64,000 bases of DNA from Paeniglutamicibacter antarcticus_C (GTDB lineage Bacteria; Actinomycetota; Actinomycetes; Actinomycetales; Micrococcaceae), in the NCBI RefSeq assembly GCF_039544305.1, contig NZ_BAABLK010000029.1:1-64000 (forward strand). The letters run 5' to 3'. The notes below the pieces were generated by a model. That model did not search any database. It worked only from the letters and a program-made list of their open reading frames with translations, and was not told the DNA's origin. Both the position numbers and the translations under genes were made by a program. Positions within the stretch are counted from its first letter, which is position 1. Each line of letters begins with the position of its first letter. Of the stretch, positions 27,723-36,099 are shown piece after piece.

Positions 27723-29672
27723 GTGACCGAGGAACGGATTCTCAACGGGCGATATGTCGTTGAGGAACTCATAGGACGTGGTGGCATGGCCGACGTCCAT
27801 TTGGGCATTGACCAGATCCTGGGTCGGAAGGTCGCCATCAAGCTATTGCGCAGCGAAATGACCCGCGACCCTATGGTGCAGGCGCGCTTTCGGCGCGAGG
27901 CCAAGGCCGTAGCAGGACTGAACCACCCCAACATTGTTTCTGTCTTTGACACCGGCGAGGAACAAAGGATGGTTGCCGGTTCAACCATCCAACTCCCGTT
28001 CATTGTGATGGAATACGTCCGTGGACGAACCCTGCGCGAATTGGTCAAGGCGGGGGAAATGACCAGCGACCTGGCCATCACCTACGTCTTGGGTGTCCTG
28101 GAAGCGCTGGAGCACTCCCACTCGATGGGAATCGTCCACCGTGACATCAAACCGGCGAACATCATGGTCACCGACCGCGGTGCGCTGAAGGTCATGGACT
28201 TCGGGATTGCCCGAGCCTTGGCGGATTCATCGAGCACCATGACCCAGACGCAGACCGTGGTGGGCACCGCTCAGTACCTGTCTCCGGAGCAGGCCCGCGG
28301 CGAGATCGTTGACGCCCGTACCGACCTTTACTCCACCGGGTGCCTGCTGTACGAGCTTTTCACAGGCCGGCCACCCTTCATCGGGGATTCACCGGTATCG
28401 GTGGCCTATCAACACGTTGGGGAGCAGGCACCGCCTCCGAGTACCCTGGTGCCGGAGCTGGATCCGATCTATGACTCCGTGGTCCTCAAGGCCCTGGCCA
28501 AGGACCGCGAAGATCGCTACACCGATGCCGCGGCCTTTGCCACGGCGCTGTCCAATGCCCGGCAGGGAATTCCGTTGCCGCCCGACGAGCTCACGGCGCC
28601 ACTGCCCTATGCCGACGACCAGGCCACCTTTGCCTCGCCGGTGACGCACTCCGCCATTCCTTCGTCGTCTACACAGGCTTTCGCAGCGATCCCGCAAAGC
28701 CATACGGGCTACATGGAGCCCGTTGATGGTCCCCGCCACTTGGACGAGCCCTCGATGTGGGAACAAAGCCTACAGCGTGAACGCGATGAGCAGCGGGCGA
28801 GATCCAGGCGTAGTTGGACCGTGGCGGTATCCCTGGTCTTAGTCCTTGCCCTGGCAATTGCTGGTCTGTTCTTTTACAACTGGATGCAGGCCGAAGCCGA
28901 ACGCAACGCACCGGTTACCATTCCCAGTCTTGTGAACATGTCCCAGGCCAAGGCTGAATCGACACTAACCGAGCTGCAACTCGTTCCACAGGTCGAAACG
29001 GTTTTCGATGACGAGATCAAGATCGGGAACGTCGTTGAATCCGATCCAGCCGCGTTGCAGCAGGTCCGGAAGGAATCCACGGTTCGACTGATGGTTTCCC
29101 AGGGTCCTGAGGCCATGGTCCTTCCTGAGGATCTCGCCGGCCAGTCCGAGGCCGGGGCCCGGCAGGTCCTGCGCGACATGGGATTCGAGATCGGATCGGT
29201 GACCCGGGTCAACCATGCCTCGATCCCCACCGATTGGTTGGTGAACACCGAGCCGAAACTCGGCAGCAAGGTCAAGGTCGGCACCACGATCGATTTGGTG
29301 CTATCTACGGGTTTAGTTGAGGTACCAAAGCTGATCGATCTCACGGTACCTGAAGCAACCGCGGTTCTGGATGAACTCAATGCGGGCGTGAGCATACTTA
29401 CGACCGAGGAAGAAAGCCAGGACGTTGAGCCAGGAACCATCATCCGCCAGGTTCCCGAAATTGGTTCAACGTCTCCTCAAGGCGGCAACGTAACTGTTAC
29501 CGTTGCCATAAAGCCGAAGGTTCCAGAGGAAAGCACGGAACCCACTCCCACAGAGAGCTCTCCTTCGGAAACGACCGAAAGTACTGAACCAACGGAGACC
29601 AGTTCCACTCCAAGTCCTGAGCCGGTGCCAACCCCGACGCCAACGGGAGAAACCCCAACGCCAACCCCCTAG
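27723..29672 (+). CDS. pknB: Ser/Thr protein kinase PknB with PASTA domains
   Basis: A 649-residue membrane kinase. The kinase domain occupies the first 270 residues: GRGGMADVH, VAIKLL, HRDIKPANI, DFGIARAL and GTAQYLSPEQ. One transmembrane helix lies near 370 (VSLVLVLALAIAGLFFY). Outside are three PASTA repeats that bind muropeptide/lipid II, then a Pro/Thr/Glu-rich tail. Mycobacterial PknB has four PASTA repeats; I can count three. The GTG start lies 17 bases past pknA. It is the last gene of the operon; a strong hairpin follows. Confidence 0.93.
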   Translation: MTEERILNGRYVVEELIGRGGMADVHLGIDQILGRKVAIKLLRSEMTRDPMVQARFRREAKAVAGLNHPNIVSVFDTGEEQRMVAGSTIQLPFIVMEYVRGRTLRELVKAGEMTSDLAITYVLGVLEALEHSHSMGIVHRDIKPANIMVTDRGALKVMDFGIARALADSSSTMTQTQTVVGTAQYLSPEQARGEIVDARTDLYSTGCLLYELFTGRPPFIGDSPVSVAYQHVGEQAPPPSTLVPELDPIYDSVVLKALAKDREDRYTDAAAFATALSNARQGIPLPPDELTAPLPYADDQATFASPVTHSAIPSSSTQAFAAIPQSHTGYMEPVDGPRHLDEPSMWEQSLQRERDEQRARSRRSWTVAVSLVLVLALAIAGLFFYNWMQAEAERNAPVTIPSLVNMSQAKAESTLTELQLVPQVETVFDDEIKIGNVVESDPAALQQVRKESTVRLMVSQGPEAMVLPEDLAGQSEAGARQVLRDMGFEIGSVTRVNHASIPTDWLVNTEPKLGSKVKVGTTIDLVLSTGLVEVPKLIDLTVPEATAVLDELNAGVSILTTEEESQDVEPGTIIRQVPEIGSTSPQGGNVTVTVAIKPKVPEESTEPTPTESSPSETTESTEPTETSSTPSPEPVPTPTPTGETPTPTP

Positions 29673-29700
29673 TGCGGCAATGGCCGCAACGGGGATGCTT

Positions 29701-29754
29701 GGGAAGGAGCGATTTCGCCGGTGAGAACACTCACCGGCGAAATCGCTCCTTCCC
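29701..29754. terminator. Bidirectional terminator, pknB / amidotransferase
   Basis: A perfect 25-bp inverted repeat: the left arm runs 29701-29725 and the right arm 29730-29754, around an AACA loop. T-rich sequence follows on the plus side. It separates two convergent operons and should end both. Confidence 0.9.
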
Positions 29755-29764
29755 ATATGTTTTT

Positions 29765-30415
29765 CTAGAGCCCAGTGTCCCGAATCAACGGGCTAAGCGT
29801 CGATGCGTGATCAGCCGCGCCGTGCAGGCCCAATGATTCCAGCCAGTTGCCCAGCATTTGGTATCCACCCTCGGTGAGGACCGATTCAGGGTGGAACTGG
29901 ACTCCCCACAGCGGCGCATCGCGGTGGACCAGGCCCATGATTGCGCCGCCTTCGGTTTCCGCGGTGATTGCGAGGGACTCGGGAATGCTCGAGCGCACGG
30001 CGGCCAGGGAGTGGTACCGCGTCGCGGTGAAGGGGCTGGGGATGTGTGCAAACACCTGGTGGCCGGTGTGGAACACGGGAGAGGTCTTGCCGTGCATGAG
30101 TTCTTCCGCATGCGTCACGATGCCGCCATAGGCCTCAGCCAATGCCTGGTGGCCCAAGCAGACCCCCAGCATCGGCTTGCCGTGCTCGCCACACCACTTG
30201 ATGACTTCGATACACACCCCGGCATCGGCCGGCGCTCCTGGTCCGGGGGATACCAAGACGCCATCACGGGCCCGCGCCAATTCGATGACTTCGGCCAGTG
30301 AAAGGTCGTCATTGCGTATCACCGTGGTCTCGGCGCCCAGCTCGCGCAGGTATCCCACCAAGGTGTAGACGAAGCTGTCGTAGTTATCGATCACCAGGAT
30401 CTTCGGGGCGTTCAC
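29765..30415 (-). CDS. pabA: Glutamine amidotransferase, PabA/TrpG type
   Basis: A class I glutamine amidotransferase of 216 residues that supplies ammonia to anthranilate or aminodeoxychorismate synthase. ILVIDNYDSFVYTL begins it, GVCLGHQAL holds the catalytic Cys near residue 82, and GVQFHPES gives the catalytic His and Glu. The frame is open far upstream, but the GTG at 30415 overlaps the preceding stop (GTGA) and gives the family N terminus. The solitary position beside the wall operon, without trpE/pabB, is typical of Actinobacteria and favours PabA. Confidence 0.87.
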   Translation of the reverse strand: MNAPKILVIDNYDSFVYTLVGYLRELGAETTVIRNDDLSLAEVIELARARDGVLVSPGPGAPADAGVCIEVIKWCGEHGKPMLGVCLGHQALAEAYGGIVTHAEELMHGKTSPVFHTGHQVFAHIPSPFTATRYHSLAAVRSSIPESLAITAETEGGAIMGLVHRDAPLWGVQFHPESVLTEGGYQMLGNWLESLGLHGAADHASTLSPLIRDTGL

Positions 30416-30579
30416 GGGAGCATCAGGCCAATCGTTGATTCGGTCCAGGGGCTGTATTGGCTCAGCCAAGGGAAGACGTAGGTCATAAGCAATAGTACGG
30501 CGGCAGCGATCAACGCCAAGGACAGGAGGATGCGGATCCACAGCGGGCCGGGAAGACTGGAGAATATCCATGCGTACAT
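30412..30579 (-). CDS. Small membrane protein in the sortase operon
   Basis: A 55-residue gene read directly from the sequence. It starts MYAWIFSSLPGPLWIR and has one hydrophobic helix of about 20 residues (LLSLALIAAAVLLLMTYVFP), then a short polar tail ending STIGLMLP. Its stop overlaps the amidotransferase start by four bases (GTGA), and its start is 9 bases past the sortase stop, so it sits in a tight three-gene operon. Function unknown; a role alongside the sortase or wall synthesis is a guess from position. Confidence 0.75.
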   Translation of the reverse strand: MYAWIFSSLPGPLWIRILLSLALIAAAVLLLMTYVFPWLSQYSPWTESTIGLMLP

Positions 30580-30588
30580 GTGTGTGAC

Positions 30589-31341
30589 CTACTTTTCCAT
30601 TGTCTTTTTGACCACTGCGGCAATTTCCTTCGGCGGACCTGCATCTATCGGACGCCATGACTCCAACTCCGAGTACGCAATGATGCGCATCCGGGTGGTG
30701 AACGGCGGATGGCAACTGGTCATGGTGAGCATGGAGCTCGTGGGTTTGGCGCCGTTCTTGTGGGGCACCGGCCACAGCACTTCGCTCTGCGATGGATACA
30801 CGATCTCGGTTTCGTTCCATTCGTACGTATAGAACCCCTTGCGTGTGTGCAGGTAGATCTTGTCGCCCTTCTGGAACTTGTCGATGTTCCAAAAAACCTG
30901 GCCGTGGGTCTGCCTGTGGGCGGCAACGGCAAAGTTGCCCGGCTCCCCCGGTGCCTGGGTCTCGGGGTAATGGCCGATGCCCACGTTGTTCAGCACGTCC
31001 ATTCCCACACCGTTGGTGACCGGGTGTGCAAAGTTGCTGCCGAACCTCGGGATATAGAAGATCCCGAATGTTTCCCCGTCGGGAATCTTGGTGATGGGTG
31101 CCGGGCCGAAATCTTTTGTCGTTTCGTTGCCCGGGGCATCGGCCATCACGTCAAGGTCCTTGACGAACTCCGAGGTGACCTCCGTTTGGGCACGTCCGGC
31201 GTCGATGTTGGTCCACCAAAGTTCCCATCCGACAAAGAGCAACAGGACGATACCGACAGTGATGAGGATTTCACCGAAACCGCCCAACAGGCGCTGCCCG
31301 ATCGAGGGCCGGGGGCGCGTCCGCGATGCGGAACGTGTCAT
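30589..31341 (-). CDS. Class E sortase
   Basis: A 250-residue transpeptidase that anchors surface proteins to peptidoglycan. One membrane helix sits near the N terminus (EILITVGIVLLLFVGWELWW). The catalytic His is in VAAHRQTHG near residue 145, the Cys in TMTSCHPPF near 215, and the Arg in TTRMRI follows. Class E enzymes are the actinobacterial housekeeping type. ATG 31341 is preferred to upstream starts because GAGGGAA lies just before it. First gene of the minus-strand operon. Confidence 0.9.
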   Translation of the reverse strand: MTRSASRTRPRPSIGQRLLGGFGEILITVGIVLLLFVGWELWWTNIDAGRAQTEVTSEFVKDLDVMADAPGNETTKDFGPAPITKIPDGETFGIFYIPRFGSNFAHPVTNGVGMDVLNNVGIGHYPETQAPGEPGNFAVAAHRQTHGQVFWNIDKFQKGDKIYLHTRKGFYTYEWNETEIVYPSQSEVLWPVPHKNGAKPTSSMLTMTSCHPPFTTRMRIIAYSELESWRPIDAGPPKEIAAVVKKTMEK

Positions 31342-31524
31342 GCGAAATTCCCTCACTGCCACGTGGAACACCGCGAAACCTGCTGGTGCCCAGTTTGAGC
31401 GGATAGTATTGGATCAAAGCGTGACGTCGGGAAGCGTTCCCCTTCGGCACACCCTTAACACCTTACCGTTCCGCCACGGCCTCGTTGGAGATCGTGTCGA
31501 CGCTCAAAGACTCAAGGAGCAGCA

Positions 31525-31776
31525 ATGCCTGAATCCAGGACACGTCGAAAAAACCGCAAGCCACAAGGCGGCAGCGCCGTACGGGCCGAAGACAAGCCGT
31601 TGCCCAAATGGTACAAGCCGGTCATGTTTGGCTTGATGATCCTGGGTTTGATCTGGATCATGGTCTATTACGTCGCCCAAACCGCGTTCCCGATTCCCGG
31701 AATCGGCGGATGGAACATCGTGATTGGCTTTGGCTTGGCCATGGTCGGTTTTTTCATGACCACCGGCTGGCGCTAG
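31525..31776 (+). CDS. crgA: Cell division protein CrgA
   Basis: An 83-residue protein with two membrane helices. A basic cytoplasmic tail (SRTRRKNRK) is followed by KPVMFGLMILGLIWIMVYYV and by WNIVIGFGLAMVGFFMTTGWR, the typical CrgA ending. CrgA joins the divisome, binds FtsZ/FtsQ/FtsI and helps place septa in Actinobacteria. AAGGAG precedes the ATG. Its stop overlaps that of the convergent gdx gene by a few bases. Confidence 0.93.
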   Translation: MPESRTRRKNRKPQGGSAVRAEDKPLPKWYKPVMFGLMILGLIWIMVYYVAQTAFPIPGIGGWNIVIGFGLAMVGFFMTTGWR

Positions 31777-32087
31777 CTCACCGCTTTTAGCCCGATGATG
31801 CAGCCCACCAAACCGATGATCAGCAGGATCTTGATCATGCTGACGGCTTCCCCGCCGAAGATCATGCCGTAGGCGACAGCAATGCTCGCTCCGATTCCCA
31901 CCCAGACAGCGTAGGCGGTTCCTGTGGGGATCTCCTTCATGGCCCAGGCCAGTCCGGCCATGCTGATCACTAGCCCCACACCAAAGATGACGGTGGGCAC
32001 GAGCTTGCTGAAGCCTTCCGAGGCTCCCAACGCCACGGCCCAGACAGCCTCAAAGAGCCCCGAGACAATAAGTACGATCCACGACAT
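31773..32087 (-). CDS. gdx: Guanidinium exporter Gdx (SugE), SMR family
   Basis: A 104-residue four-helix small multidrug resistance protein. The essential membrane Glu is at position 13 (SGLFEAVWAVAL), followed by the Gdx-type pattern GFSKLVPTV and PTGTAYAVWVGIGA. Gdx antiporters export guanidinium in exchange for protons. The sequence alone fits SugE. The guanidine-III riboswitch directly upstream makes guanidinium the likely substrate. ATG 32087 has AAAGGAA before it, and longer N termini are not supported. Confidence 0.92.
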   Translation of the reverse strand: MSWIVLIVSGLFEAVWAVALGASEGFSKLVPTVIFGVGLVISMAGLAWAMKEIPTGTAYAVWVGIGASIAVAYGMIFGGEAVSMIKILLIIGLVGCIIGLKAVS

Positions 32088-32111
32088 GGCGCTGCACCGA
32101 TTCCTTTCGGT

Positions 32112-32151
32112 GGCCGTCTTGTCGCTGTCCGGGTACGGCTCCCTCGTCCGG
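32112..32151 (-). promoter_or_regulatory. Guanidine-III riboswitch upstream of gdx
   Basis: Read on the minus strand, this stretch starts CCGGACGAGG, continues GAGCCGTACCCGG and ends GACAAGACGGCC. These three blocks, in this order and spacing, match the known guanidine-III (ykkC-III) pseudoknot consensus as I remember it. The element ends about 25 bases before the gdx start and just before the ribosome binding site, the usual position for translational control. When guanidinium binds, gdx translation should rise. Confidence 0.85.
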
Positions 32152-32242
32152 GGGCGCTTCTGCGCTCCAATACGCACAGCTTAGCAATTCCGCGTCCGTG
32201 CACACACCGCTCACACCAACTCCCAGAAAGGTTTGCCGATCC

Positions 32243-32752
32243 ATGGTTCGCCCCACTGTTTCCCCAGGCACTCCAACCGCCACCGCCTCACGGCTCTCCC
32301 CCAAACGCCTGTATGGCTTTCTGGCAGCAGCCGAAATGCTCACGTGGGCCCTGCTGATCATCGCCATGGTCATCAAATACGGCGTCGGACCGGAAATCTA
32401 CGTCCGGATCTTTGGGATGTTCCATGGCGTGGTGTTCATCGCCTACGGCCTGGTGACCATCTTCGTCTGGGCCAATGAACGATGGAGTGCTTCACGTGGC
32501 ATCCTCGGTCTGGCGACCGCGATCATTCCGTTCGCCACTCTGCCCTTCGAACGGGCCATGCTGCGCCGAGGGTTGCTCAGCGACACCTGGCGGCTGGCAC
32601 CCGGCGGCGATACGCCCCGAGGCCCACTCGAGAAGATCCAAGCCGTGGCCCTGCGCAGCCCATGGTTGGCCGCACTTGTTGGCGTTGTCTTGGTAGCTGG
32701 CATCACCTTAGTGCTCCTGTTCATTGGCCCCCCAGGCGGCAGCAGCAGCTAG
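32243..32752 (+). CDS. DUF3817 membrane protein
   Basis: A 169-residue membrane protein. LYGFLAAAEMLTWALLIIAMVIKY starts the DUF3817 domain, continuing with FGMFHGVVFIAYGL and RGILGLATAIIPFATLPFE. A further C-terminal helix (WLAALVGVVLVAGITLVLLFIG) follows a loop. The function is unknown; family members are common in Actinobacteria and often called integral membrane proteins related to YdzA. ATG 32243 follows AGAAAGG. Confidence 0.8.
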   Translation: MVRPTVSPGTPTATASRLSPKRLYGFLAAAEMLTWALLIIAMVIKYGVGPEIYVRIFGMFHGVVFIAYGLVTIFVWANERWSASRGILGLATAIIPFATLPFERAMLRRGLLSDTWRLAPGGDTPRGPLEKIQAVALRSPWLAALVGVVLVAGITLVLLFIGPPGGSSS

Positions 32753-33229
32753 CAAGCGATCTCCATCAGTTGCCGGAACCACTCTGGTGGTTTCCGGCGA
32801 CCGGTCCTTTGCGCGCACATAGACTTCCTTGCGGATTGTTGCCACGATGTCGCCCGTCGAAACGAGTATGTCCACGCGGAACCACATCGTGGCTTTTCCG
32901 TCCCGGGCCACGCTTACCCTGAGATCGTCGACGCGTTTTTCCTCCAGCTCAATGGCGCATGTCAGGGTTCCGGATACGAGCTTGCGGAAGTCGAACTCAC
33001 CGCTTTTGTCCCACACAATGTGCCCGAGTCCGATGTTGTACAGCACCATCATCATCCAAAACGGATCCGTCATGGAAAACAACGAACCACCGAAATGGCT
33101 TCCCACGTAGTTCATGTTCCGCGGATGCTGCCTCAGGAGTACCGCGGCCCGTCGCCAGTCCGCAGCGATTTGCTTGACCTTGATCCCCGCACTCCAGAAC
33201 GTCGGCCAGAGCGACCTTCAAGATCGCAC
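32708..33229 (-). pseudogene. DUF4442 (hot-dog thioesterase-like) gene with N-terminal frameshift
   Basis: The intact part, from ATG 33115, is 135 residues (NYVGSHFGGSLFSMTDP, then IVWDKSGEFDF and FRVDILVSTGDIVA) and matches DUF4442. The normal N terminus lies upstream in the same frame without a start (TFWSAGIKVKQIAADWRR, then LLRQHPRN). It is preceded, one frame away, by AILKVAL, which would join it as LKVALWPTFWSAG. A frameshift near 33208-33216 therefore breaks the gene, or is a sequencing error. The shortened protein might still be made but would lack the first strand and helix. Confidence 0.65.
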
Positions 33230-33369
33230 CACCCGAGGATCCCCGGTCATCCTTGGCGTCACCTTAAGCAGATTATTGAGGATCGAGGCCTTTCCTTGGC
33301 GCTTTTCCGGTTACTCATGGACTCAGGCTAGACGCATAAGTTACCTTCCAGCAGGATCCTTCATGCGCG
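33230..33369. other. Gap upstream of the DUF4442 gene
   Basis: No gene or clear signal seen. It lies between the broken N terminus of the DUF4442 gene and the 3' end of argP. Confidence 0.4.
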
Positions 33370-34278
33370 CTACCGTTCCTGGTGCAGCCGGGAGGATCTG
33401 GCAGCATCCGTGACCAGTGCCGTGAGCATGTCCAACGCCCGGGAGGGAACCTTCCATCGCTGCCAGTACAGATTCACGTCACTGGTCCAAGCCTGGTTCA
33501 GGCACACGAGCGAGCCGTCATCCGGCTCCTGGATTTCAGGAATCATGCCCCATCCCATCGAAGCCGCCACGGCCGCCACATAGACGCGCGAGTCAGGGAC
33601 GAAATATTCCGTCGGTTTCTCCGGACCGGCTCCTCCGACGATGTTCCAGCGAATCGAACGTTGCAAACCATCGGTGCGGTCAAAGCTCACCATCGGGGCT
33701 TCAGCGAGCTCGGCGACGGGGTCGACACCCGGCAGCCATTGGTCCGTGAAACCGCGGCTGGCCATGGCCCGGTAGCGCATGGTGCCTAGGTAAAGCGCCG
33801 AGCACCCCTGCACAGGGGTGTCTTTTGTGGTCACCGCGCCCATCACCCGTCCCGACCGAAGCAACTCCGTTGAGTGTTCCTCGTCGTGACGCAGGATTTC
33901 ACACACCATGAGGTCTTGGGTTGCCAGGCCTCCCAATACCGGGGTGAACCAGCTAGCCAGGGAATCCGCATTCACGGCAATGCTGAGATCCGTGCGGCGG
34001 GGTTCAACACCCGTCGCCGTTTGCAGGCCGAGTGCCCGGTGTGCCTCGGCTGAGAGCATGTGGGTTTCGCGTGCCAGCCGAAGTAACACGTCCCCGCTCC
34101 CGGTGGTTCGAATCGGTCTCGAGCGGATGAACAACACACTGCCTGCTTGTTTTTCCAGTGCTTTGAGCCTCTGGCTAACCGCTGAGGCGGTGATGTTCAA
34201 CTGCCGCGCTGCTCGTTCAAGGGTTCCGGCTTCGATGACGACCTTGAATGTCTGCAGCTGTTCGGCGGGAAAGTCCAT
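33370..34278 (-). CDS. argP: LysR-type regulator ArgP
   Basis: A 302-residue LysR-family regulator. The N-terminal HTH is clear (LQTFKVVIEAGTLERAA, SAVSQRLKALE), followed by the effector domain with LTALVTDAARSS at the end. Together with the divergent lysE gene this is the ArgP(LysG)/LysE pair, in which the regulator activates the exporter when lysine or arginine accumulates. ATG 34278 is the start; the open frame upstream adds an unusual leader. Starts of the two genes are 72 bases apart and share the promoter region. Confidence 0.9.
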   Translation of the reverse strand: MDFPAEQLQTFKVVIEAGTLERAARQLNITASAVSQRLKALEKQAGSVLFIRSRPIRTTGSGDVLLRLARETHMLSAEAHRALGLQTATGVEPRRTDLSIAVNADSLASWFTPVLGGLATQDLMVCEILRHDEEHSTELLRSGRVMGAVTTKDTPVQGCSALYLGTMRYRAMASRGFTDQWLPGVDPVAELAEAPMVSFDRTDGLQRSIRWNIVGGAGPEKPTEYFVPDSRVYVAAVAASMGWGMIPEIQEPDDGSLVCLNQAWTSDVNLYWQRWKVPSRALDMLTALVTDAARSSRLHQER

Positions 34279-34350
34279 AGTAAGGGATTCTAATGGACGC
34301 TTAGATACTTTAGCTCGACACATCTTTGCGGCAGTGCATATCCTCGGTTA

Positions 34351-34968
34351 GTGACATTACTTCCCTTCGTATCTGGCTTAGCCACCGGCCTGTCCCTGAT
34401 CATTGCCATTGGTGCCCAAAACGCCTTCCTCTTGCGCCAAGGAATCCGCAAGGACCATGTAGGGGCCACTGTCTTGATTTGCGTGCTTTCCGACGCTGTA
34501 TTGATTTTGGCCGGGGTCGCCGGATTCGGTGCACTGCTGGCCGTGGCCCCGTGGTTCATCTCCGTTGCCCGCATAGGTGGAGCAGGGTTCTTGCTCGTCT
34601 ATGCCCTCTTTGCCGCCAAACGCGCCTTCAGTTCGTCCGCGTTGGAAGCCACCACAATGTCCGGGAAGACTACGGCCCACACTGCTGTTTTAACTGCACT
34701 GGCACTGACATGGCTCAATCCCCACGTTTACCTCGACACCGTGATTTTGCTTGGATCCGTCGCCGCGGCACAGGGTGATATCGGGCGATGGGCATTTGGT
34801 GCCGGCGCAATCCTGGCAAGTACGTTCTGGTTCGTGTGCTTGGGTTTTGGCGCACGGTATCTGCGTGGCTTCTTCGCCAGCCCCAAGTCATGGCGTTTTC
34901 TTGATGCCGTTGTAGCCGCCTTGATGTTGGCACTGGCACTATCGCTGCTGCTGCCTGTCCTTGGATAG
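34351..34968 (+). CDS. lysE: Basic amino acid exporter, LysE/ArgO family
   Basis: A 205-residue membrane exporter for lysine/arginine. IIAIGAQNAFLLRQGI near the N terminus is the LysE signature; TWLNPHVYLDTVILLG is the second conserved motif with the NPH box. Six hydrophobic segments are visible. The GTG start at 34351 begins MTLLPF. It is divergent from its likely activator ArgP. Confidence 0.92.
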   Translation: MTLLPFVSGLATGLSLIIAIGAQNAFLLRQGIRKDHVGATVLICVLSDAVLILAGVAGFGALLAVAPWFISVARIGGAGFLLVYALFAAKRAFSSSALEATTMSGKTTAHTAVLTALALTWLNPHVYLDTVILLGSVAAAQGDIGRWAFGAGAILASTFWFVCLGFGARYLRGFFASPKSWRFLDAVVAALMLALALSLLLPVLG

Positions 34969-35004
34969 GGCATGCGGCACGTCGATTCGGAGTCCCTCTA
35001 CGTT

Positions 35005-35970
35005 TTAGCCTGCAGCAGCGATTTTCCGGTACATGATCCCTTGGCGGACTGTCTTGAAACCCAGTCGTTCATACAGGCCAGTAGCCCCCGTGGGGCTCTG
35101 CACGTCCACTGACAAATCGACCTTCGTATATCCGGCCTCGAATGCGGCCGAGACCACCGCAGAGAGCACCCACGCGGCATATCCGTGCCCCCTGTCGCTT
35201 CGAGAGGTGCCCACCCTGGATATATAGAGTTCCTTGGATATCCATTCCGCACTCAAGACATAACACAGAGCGCGTGGTTCGGCCTCCGATCCGCGATCTT
35301 CCAGCAAGACCATGGAGTAGTTGCTCCTGAATGAGCGCGCGCCCGTCGTCGCTTCCCACTCCTCCACACTTTTTGGGGTCGAGCCCCAGTGGTCAGCGAA
35401 TGCCTCGTTGTCCAGGAGCCTGACAATTTCGGCGATACGGGGGGAGTAGGAGAGGAGTCGGGCGCTTTCCGGGATTGCACCCGGGGGGCCGGACGGACAG
35501 AAGTTCCCTGGGCCCACCGCCATGTCCTGGAAGTAGCGGGCTGGCTCGTAGCCGCGGGCCAGGGCCATCAAGCCGGCACTGTGCCCAGGGGAATTTCCCC
35601 AGACATCGATGGTGAAATCGATACCAGGGAACCTTTCGGCCATCTTTTGCGTTGCCCTGAGCTCCAGGGCATCCATGATTTTTCGTCCATGCCCCTTGCG
35701 ACGGTATTCCGGGGAAATCCCACCTCCAATGGAGATGCGTCCGCGTCCGTCGCGTAGCTGCGCACCCAGCCGAAGTTGGCCAAAACCGACCATTGCACCG
35801 CGATCCCACAGTCCCACGGTATCGTGCTCGGGGTCTACTCCCGGCTCCCCTAGTTCCTCAAGGAGATCCTCAGTTTCATAGAATTCATCGGTGGCATCGG
35901 AAACCGCCAAGGCATTGGTGAGGTCCGCCCATGCCTCCACGTGTTCGACGTGGATCGGTTCCTCGTGCAT
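35005..35970 (-). CDS. GNAT N-acetyltransferase with two tandem domains
   Basis: A 321-residue protein built of two GNAT domains, like mycothiol synthase. The N-terminal half has GGGISPEYRRKGHGRKIM, an acetyl-CoA binding R/Q-x-x-G-x-G/A motif. The C-terminal half has SRVGTSRSDRGHGYAAWVL, and LSVDVQSPTGATGLYERLGF is the typical GNAT ending. It is not MshD by neighbourhood; the substrate is unknown. It transcribes away from the 36-kb DnaA-box region, which must contain its promoter. Confidence 0.8.
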   Translation of the reverse strand: MHEEPIHVEHVEAWADLTNALAVSDATDEFYETEDLLEELGEPGVDPEHDTVGLWDRGAMVGFGQLRLGAQLRDGRGRISIGGGISPEYRRKGHGRKIMDALELRATQKMAERFPGIDFTIDVWGNSPGHSAGLMALARGYEPARYFQDMAVGPGNFCPSGPPGAIPESARLLSYSPRIAEIVRLLDNEAFADHWGSTPKSVEEWEATTGARSFRSNYSMVLLEDRGSEAEPRALCYVLSAEWISKELYISRVGTSRSDRGHGYAAWVLSAVVSAAFEAGYTKVDLSVDVQSPTGATGLYERLGFKTVRQGIMYRKIAAAG

Positions 35971-36099
35971 CTCGCTCCCCCATGGTGCTGTGAGTGGATT
36001 TCCTCATCGCGGCAAGGCTGCCGCAGTCCACTTTGCAATTATCCCCGGCCTTGCACAAAAGTGACGCCGCACCATCCATCGAAACTTAGTAACATGCTG

